Position numbers and translations under genes: made by a program | The notes under the pieces: model-generated | The model's input: the letters and a program-made list of their open reading frames with translations, nothing else | What the model was told of the DNA's origin: nothing | Database searches by the model: none | Shown here: positions 59,713 through 64,000 of the stretch, one piece after another | Position numbering within the stretch: the stretch's first letter is position 1 | Layout of the letters: each line of letters starts with the position of its first letter | Origin: Gammaproteobacteria bacterium | GTDB taxonomy: Bacteria; Pseudomonadota; Gammaproteobacteria; Steroidobacterales; Steroidobacteraceae | Assembly (NCBI GenBank): GCA_947455595.1 | Contig: CANGOP010000016.1 | Span: forward strand, 1 to 64,000 | DNA: 64,000 nt | Direction: 5' to 3'

Positions 59713-60771
59713 ATGCATTGGCTGGAACTGTCAGACACGGAAGTGAAGTGGGTGGCACGCTCGGTGATGGGCGCGTTACGAGACAACTCGTGGCAGGAAT
59801 GGGCCGATCCCGTACAACCGCGATTCTTCAATGCCATCTTCAATGGACTGTTCGGCAATCCTATCGATTTTTGGGACCCAGACCCCGTTGAATGCGGCGT
59901 AGCTCTATCCGCTCTAACACGCGAGTCTGCCCGCCGGACTGCGATTGAATTGATGGTTGCCGGCGAATTGCTCTGCCGCCCGATCCCACCGGACGTCCAT
60001 GTCTCTGTCGAACGTTGGGCCGCGGCCTTTGGTATTGAAGGACAGTCCTTGACCCTCGCCCGCCAGACGGCGAGCGGCGCGTACTACCAGGCACAAGCCG
60101 ATCTGTATCGGCATGGTTACTGGGGAGCGTATGCTGCAACGGCGCACAATGTTGATGCCCAAGTCGCGCGTTACGGCGTCTCCGCTTTTGCCGCAACCCA
60201 TGAGCCCGATCCTGAGCTGGCTGCTCAATGGCAGCAACTTGCGCACTGCGCACCCGGCACGATAGGCCGGAGTGTCTGGGAATTCTACGGCCTGCACGGC
60301 TTCGACTGGCCGGGTGAGCCGGGCGGCGCGAACCCGATCACCGCGCAGCACGATTGGATTCACGTGTTGGCTGACTACTCGGCAACGGGATTGGGCGAAA
60401 TCGAGACCGCAGCTTTTCGAATCACTTCGACCCGCCTCCCGGGGACACTGCTCACGTTTTTAGGCGAACTTGGCTTCTGGCACAGCGGCATGATCGGTAG
60501 CGCCTTCAGTGGTTGGCACCAGGCTTATTCGCTCGATGCCAAAGACGCGCCGGAAAGTGTTGCTGACGCCTTCCGCCGTGGCGCCGCGTGCAATCAAGAT
60601 TTGTATCTGGAAACCGACTTTTTCGCGTTCAAGGATGTGAACCTCGACACTCTGCGAGAACGCTGGAACATTCCCCCCAAACAATCCGTGCATTCGCCAG
60701 GCTGGAAAACGCGGACTCATCTTACGGCGGCTGACGGGGAGTCCCACTCTCCGCCAGACTTCACGATCTGA
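59713..60771 (+). CDS. Coq4-family protein with an N-terminal helical extension
   Basis: A 352-aa protein (a GTG at 59659 is an alternative start). The C-terminal half carries the Coq4 zinc motif HDxxH-x11-E: H213, D214, H217 and E229 (QHDWIHVLADYSATGLGE), followed by a helical region ending LRERWNIPP. The N-terminal 140 residues are helical and resemble TerB-like bundles (ARRTAIELMVAGELLCRPIPPD). Coq4 acts in ubiquinone synthesis, where it has been linked to oxidative decarboxylation of the aromatic ring; a version beside an aromatic CoA operon is unexpected. It follows the thioesterase by 60 bp. Confidence 0.7.
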   Translation: MHWLELSDTEVKWVARSVMGALRDNSWQEWADPVQPRFFNAIFNGLFGNPIDFWDPDPVECGVALSALTRESARRTAIELMVAGELLCRPIPPDVHVSVERWAAAFGIEGQSLTLARQTASGAYYQAQADLYRHGYWGAYAATAHNVDAQVARYGVSAFAATHEPDPELAAQWQQLAHCAPGTIGRSVWEFYGLHGFDWPGEPGGANPITAQHDWIHVLADYSATGLGEIETAAFRITSTRLPGTLLTFLGELGFWHSGMIGSAFSGWHQAYSLDAKDAPESVADAFRRGAACNQDLYLETDFFAFKDVNLDTLRERWNIPPKQSVHSPGWKTRTHLTAADGESHSPPDFTI

Positions 60772-60807
60772 GTATCATCTGGTAATCCGCAGCGTCCTGC
60801 GTGCACG

Positions 60808-61590
60808 CTAGCGACTCTCCACTAACCCCAACACGCGTAAGGGACTACCCGATCCCTGCTCGATTTTGAGTGGCGCGCAAAAGATAAATGCACCCGTCGG
60901 CGGGAGTTGATCGAGATTATTGAGGCACTGCAGCCCGTAACGACCCGCTCCGTGCAGGAGATCATGCGCAGGATGCGGTGGCCGCAGATGAAACGCCTGT
61001 CCGGCATCTGTGCCAATCGTTTCGGTGCCAAACCCTAACACTTTGCGCTCAAATACGAGGAACTGCATGGCATCGACGGACGGCCCCGGAGTGTGCTGTC
61101 CTTCTTCGTCAAAGTTCTGATAAGCGACCGGATCGCTCACTTTCTTGGACCAATCGGTACGCATCAGCACCCACGAGCGCTCCGGAATCTGCCCGTGCTC
61201 GGATTCCCAGCGTAAAAGAAAGTCTTTCGTCAGCAGAAAATCGGCGTCGAGCACCGACTCCTTTGAGCAGTCGATTACGCAGGCAGGCCCCATCATGTCC
61301 TCGACGGGAATCGAGTCGGTGGCGTTGTTGGGCAAATACCGGCCACTGATCCAATGGACCGGGGCATCAAAATGAGTGCCTGTGTGTTCACTGCATGTGA
61401 AATTATTCCAATACCAACCACTGCCACGCTCGTCATAGCGTGAGATCTCCTCGGTACGAAACGGTGCCGCTTGGCCCAATTCCGTCTGCAGCACGATAGC
61501 CGGGAAGTTCGGCGACAGCGTATGCGTGAGATCCACCACTCGAACAGAGCGCTCAGCCAACGCGTGGGCAAGATTTGCAAGAATAGACAT
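60808..61590 (-). CDS. Cyclase/kynurenine formamidase-family metal hydrolase
   Basis: Cyclase-family protein of 260 aa. The metal motif EHTGTHFDAPVHW (HxGTHxDxPxH) and the C-terminal GLQCLNNLDQLPPTGAFIFCAPLK with its conserved closing segment are diagnostic. KynB-type members hydrolyse N-formylkynurenine on the way to anthranilate; others open cyclic amides or lactones. It is the last gene of the thiolase - OB-fold/SDR - SDR - cyclase run. It is longer than KynB (about 210 aa), so a different ring-opening hydrolase is as likely. Confidence 0.87.
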   Translation of the reverse strand: MSILANLAHALAERSVRVVDLTHTLSPNFPAIVLQTELGQAAPFRTEEISRYDERGSGWYWNNFTCSEHTGTHFDAPVHWISGRYLPNNATDSIPVEDMMGPACVIDCSKESVLDADFLLTKDFLLRWESEHGQIPERSWVLMRTDWSKKVSDPVAYQNFDEEGQHTPGPSVDAMQFLVFERKVLGFGTETIGTDAGQAFHLRPPHPAHDLLHGAGRYGLQCLNNLDQLPPTGAFIFCAPLKIEQGSGSPLRVLGLVESR

Positions 61591-61608
61591 CGTAGAAACG
61601 CTCCCAGC

Positions 61609-62358
61609 TCAGAGCACGAGACTGCCGGTCGACGTGCCACCGCAGACATAGAGTGTCTGCCCAGTCACGAACGAGGCCGCAGGATCGGTGAAAAATTGCA
61701 CAGCACGCGCGACATCCGATGGGCGACCCAGGCGGCGTACCGGTATGGCGCGCGCTAATGCCTCGCGACGCGGATCACCCGTCGGTGTCACGCCATCGAA
61801 CATCTCCGTTTCGGCTATCGGCCCGGGCGCCACGACATTGGCCGTGATGCCGAAAGAGCCGAGCTCGAGCGCCCAGGTGCGCGCCAAGCCAAGCATCCCC
61901 GCCTTGGTCGATGAATACACGGTCCGCTGAGCCAGCCCGAGTACGGCCCGACTCGAAACCAAGACGATGCGACCGTATCCGGCCGTCTTCATGGCCGCAA
62001 GATTTGCCTGCACCAGCGAAATAGGCGTCGCGAGGTGCAGCTGTGTCAACGCCTGCACATCCTCCGGGACGACATCCTCGAGAAACTTTTGGCGGATCAC
62101 ACCTGCGTTGTGCACGACGGTGGTCACTGGAAAGGTCTGTGCCAACTCGCTAACGATCGTACGCGTCGCGCCGCCATCGGTCAGATCCACGGCGATAGAG
62201 CGCAGACGAGAATGCGCCAGTCCCGCCGGGCGGCGCGACAAATTGACCACCTCGTAGCCGTCATCCAGCAAGGCCTGCACGATCGCCACACCAATGCCCG
62301 TGCTCCCACCCGTGACAATCGCCCGCCTCGGCACGTTGTGCGGCAATAACGCGCTCAT
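61609..62358 (-). CDS. Short-chain dehydrogenase/reductase
   Basis: SDR of 249 aa: VTGGSTGIGVAIVQALL and catalytic YSSTKAGMLGL, with the Ser in LVSSRAV; the end FVTGQTLYVCGGTS is FabG-like. HNAG replaces the usual NNAG. It overlaps the upstream OB-fold/SDR gene by 4 nt and precedes the cyclase by 18 nt. Probably a 3-hydroxyacyl-CoA or alcohol dehydrogenase of the same pathway. Confidence 0.88.
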   Translation of the reverse strand: MSALLPHNVPRRAIVTGGSTGIGVAIVQALLDDGYEVVNLSRRPAGLAHSRLRSIAVDLTDGGATRTIVSELAQTFPVTTVVHNAGVIRQKFLEDVVPEDVQALTQLHLATPISLVQANLAAMKTAGYGRIVLVSSRAVLGLAQRTVYSSTKAGMLGLARTWALELGSFGITANVVAPGPIAETEMFDGVTPTGDPRREALARAIPVRRLGRPSDVARAVQFFTDPAASFVTGQTLYVCGGTSTGSLVL

Positions 62359-63611
62359 GTGCCGCTTCCCGCGGCCAGTTCACGCTCAAAGCCCTTGGCG
62401 CTTTCCTTGAGTCGGGTGCGCCATTCCTGGGCGACATCACCCGGATACACGTCCTCTAGACCGTCGCGCAACGCAGCCACAATGGCATTCGCCACCGCCT
62501 GAGGGGAGAGTTTCGGGGGTGGCAACAACTGATTCCATTCGTCGTCGATCGGTCCGGGGAACACATTGATCACGCGCACACCAGCAGGCTTCATCTCGGC
62601 TCGCAGACACTGCGCCAACGACAGCGCAGCCGCTTTCGACGCCGAATACGTGCCATGGGCGGGGAAGTTCGATAGCGCGAAAATGGACAGCAAGTTGACC
62701 CATGCAACTGCACTCGACTGTCCGTCGGCACCGCGCGCCTTCATCACCGGACCGAATTCCTGTGCTAAGCGCAGCAGTCCGAGGTAATTCACATCCATTT
62801 CCATTCGCGCGATGTCGGTTCCCGCACGTGTCGAAATACCGTAGGCGCGGTGATATTCCGCGGTGTTCACGAGAATGTCCACCTTGGGTCCGACCTGGCT
62901 TGCGACTTCCTTGATTGATCGCGGATCGGTGACATCCAGCGGCAACAGCGTAACCTGAGGCAGCGCTTGCAGATCAACAAGCCCCGGCACCCTTTTCCAG
63001 GGCTCCGCATGACCTACCCAGATCAATTCGGCGCCGGCCGCCGCCAACGCACGCACAACCGCCTGACCGGTCGCCGTCTTACCGTCCGTGACGAATACTC
63101 GCCGGAACTTGGGATCACAAGTGAATTCCCTTAACTGTCGGTCGTCAGCCATGTTGGGCACGTCCTCTTGCGGAAATCCGACGAGCACTGCCATGCCCGC
63201 CTTATCGAGTTTACAGGCCACGCGTACCCGCGCCGGGGGTGCGGTCACGTCACCGTGCAAGTGCACGACGACCGTTGGACCCGCATCTAATCGCACCATG
63301 CCGAGGCGCCAGGGAACCCGTTCACGAAAATACAGATCGTGGCTATGTAACAGGGTGGTCTGTGAAATGAGATCGCCGAGCCCGTCAATCTCCACCCATG
63401 GGAGTTCTTCGCTCAGGCAACGGCAGCACGCTTCTCGAGGTGGATACTGCACCGTGGCGCACTGCTCACATCGCTGCAATTCGAACCGGCCCTCGGCTGC
63501 TGCCGCGGTCATCCCAAGCGCGACACGGCTCCGCGTCCAAGGTGGCAGCGTCGGATGGCGCGTCTTGACGACAGGATTCTTGCGCTTCGGTCTCTGCAGG
63601 GGCGCGGTCAT
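62355..63611 (-). CDS. Zn-ribbon/OB-fold (DUF35) protein fused to a degenerate SDR
   Basis: One 418-aa protein. Residues 40-155 are a DUF35-type acyl-CoA-associated domain: the rubredoxin-like Cys set CEQC (48-51) and CCRC (62-65), then the OB-fold. Residues about 170-400 are an SDR with catalytic YSASK but a changed cofactor motif, VTDGKTATG, where TGxxxGxG is expected. DUF35 proteins normally pair with SCP2/BbsB-type thiolases. The start at 63611 overlaps the thiolase stop by 4 nt. The SDR half may therefore be structural or bind NAD(P) poorly. Confidence 0.82.
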   Translation of the reverse strand: MTAPLQRPKRKNPVVKTRHPTLPPWTRSRVALGMTAAAAEGRFELQRCEQCATVQYPPREACCRCLSEELPWVEIDGLGDLISQTTLLHSHDLYFRERVPWRLGMVRLDAGPTVVVHLHGDVTAPPARVRVACKLDKAGMAVLVGFPQEDVPNMADDRQLREFTCDPKFRRVFVTDGKTATGQAVVRALAAAGAELIWVGHAEPWKRVPGLVDLQALPQVTLLPLDVTDPRSIKEVASQVGPKVDILVNTAEYHRAYGISTRAGTDIARMEMDVNYLGLLRLAQEFGPVMKARGADGQSSAVAWVNLLSIFALSNFPAHGTYSASKAAALSLAQCLRAEMKPAGVRVINVFPGPIDDEWNQLLPPPKLSPQAVANAIVAALRDGLEDVYPGDVAQEWRTRLKESAKGFERELAAGSGT

Positions 63612-64000
63612 GCGACACTCCCGCGCGACAACACCGCAGCACCACTGCAAAGACCACGGTCGTAGTTGATCATGCCAAAGCCACTGACCAGCGCATGTTC
63701 AGCATCAGGCACCGCCACGCCCAACGGGCGACCGGTCAGTTGCCGTAACGCTTCCACGAGGCCTAGGTAGCCACCGGCTGCGCCCGCTTGGCCTACCGAG
63801 AGTTGTCCGCCCGAGGTATTCAGCGGAAAGCTACCCTCATTGTTAAACGTGTGGGATCTGATAAACGCCTGCGCCTCACCCTTAGGACAAAAACCTAAGT
63901 CCTCGAGCTGCATGGCGCTGATGACCGGATAGTCGTCGTAGACCTGTACGAGGTCCATATCTTCGGGACCGACCCCAGCCTGTGCATAGAGATCGTCACG
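63608..64000 (-). CDS. SCP2-type thiolase, C-terminal part (runs off the window)
   Basis: Partial gene; only the last 130 or so codons lie in the window. NTSGGQLSVGQAGAAGGYLGLVEALRQLTG carries the family's Gly-rich region, and LVSGFGMINYDRGLCSGAAVLSRG is the typical end of non-condensing SCP2/lipid-transfer thiolases. The reading frame is open to base 64000. It is cotranscribed with the OB-fold/SDR gene and probably forms a complex with it, as BbsB does with BbsA in benzylsuccinate degradation. Confidence 0.85.
   Translation of the reverse strand, partial: RDDLYAQAGVGPEDMDLVQVYDDYPVISAMQLEDLGFCPKGEAQAFIRSHTFNNEGSFPLNTSGGQLSVGQAGAAGGYLGLVEALRQLTGRPLGVAVPDAEHALVSGFGMINYDRGLCSGAAVLSRGSVA

Noticed and set aside
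60772-60807. Terminator between the convergent Coq4-like and cyclase genes
   Set aside because: Only a weak 5-bp stem (AGCGT/ACGCT) was found and no T-run follows.
1-64000. CRISPR arrays, insertion sequences, prophage, tRNA and rRNA genes
   Set aside because: No regularly spaced repeats, transposase or integrase reading frames, or tRNA/rRNA sequences were recognised on either strand by eye.

Overview
The window is GC-rich, tightly packed bacterial chromosome. It has about 59 protein genes, many joined by 1-4 nt ATGA/GTGA/TGATG overlaps, and no rRNA, tRNA, CRISPR array, insertion sequence or phage gene that I can see. An LpxA homologue, an outer-membrane barrel, several Sec and Tat signal peptides and a Coq4-type protein indicate a Gram-negative bacterium, most likely Pseudomonadota. 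The gene content (acyl-CoA dehydrogenases, CoA-transferases, SDRs, MFS transporters, amine and aromatic catabolism) suggests a versatile aerobic heterotroph. Genus cannot be read from the sequence.

Layout. 0-9 kb: a secreted amidohydrolase, a class III aminotransferase with an FAD amine/amino-acid oxidase, an orphan LpxA-like acyltransferase, and a three-gene operon of exported asparaginase-like hydrolase, exported amidohydrolase and MFS carrier. 9-16 kb: an Ada-like repair/regulator fusion, then a glutarate (lysine degradation) operon of glutaryl-CoA dehydrogenase, CoA-transferase and semialdehyde dehydrogenase facing its LysR gene, then a Bcr/CflA pump. 16-22 kb: YceI, a VOC protein, an acyl-CoA dehydrogenase/CoA-transferase pair, PsiE, a hydrolase and a small membrane protein. 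22-26 kb: a methionine-forming betaine-homocysteine methyltransferase-like gene, and a translationally coupled operon that matches the TmpA/TmpB pathway for trimethylaminoethylphosphonate together with an organophosphate-type MFS carrier. 26-33 kb: an SDR and a class V PLP enzyme, then an amine dehydrogenase (TTQ cofactor) operon with two cytochromes c but no maturation genes, and an MFS/PuuB-like oxidase pair. 34-37 kb: a secreted six-hairpin glycosidase and a hydrolase. 37-47 kb: a BetI-like TetR gene facing a non-pyrrolysine MttB-family gene across a perfect palindrome, a YkoF-like protein, a gamma-glutamyltransferase, two SDRs, choline sulfatase and a fused choline-binding protein/permease. 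47-49.5 kb: a copper group (Csp1, DUF2946, outer-membrane protein, SCO). 49.5-64 kb: an aromatic CoA-thioester operon built round a 2-aminobenzoyl-CoA monooxygenase/reductase-type enzyme, followed by a divergent thioesterase/Coq4-like pair and a thiolase/OB-fold-SDR/SDR/cyclase operon that runs off the right edge.

How it fits together. The 22-47 kb stretch repeatedly points at methylated amines: a route from a quaternary-ammonium phosphonate to glycine betaine, a betaine:homocysteine methyltransferase, an MttB-family methyltransferase under a BetI-like repressor, choline-sulfate hydrolysis, choline/betaine uptake and periplasmic amine oxidation. The right 15 kb is aromatic (anthranilate or salicylate) degradation via CoA thioesters. 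Assignments rest on motifs and gene order read by eye; no database search was run.
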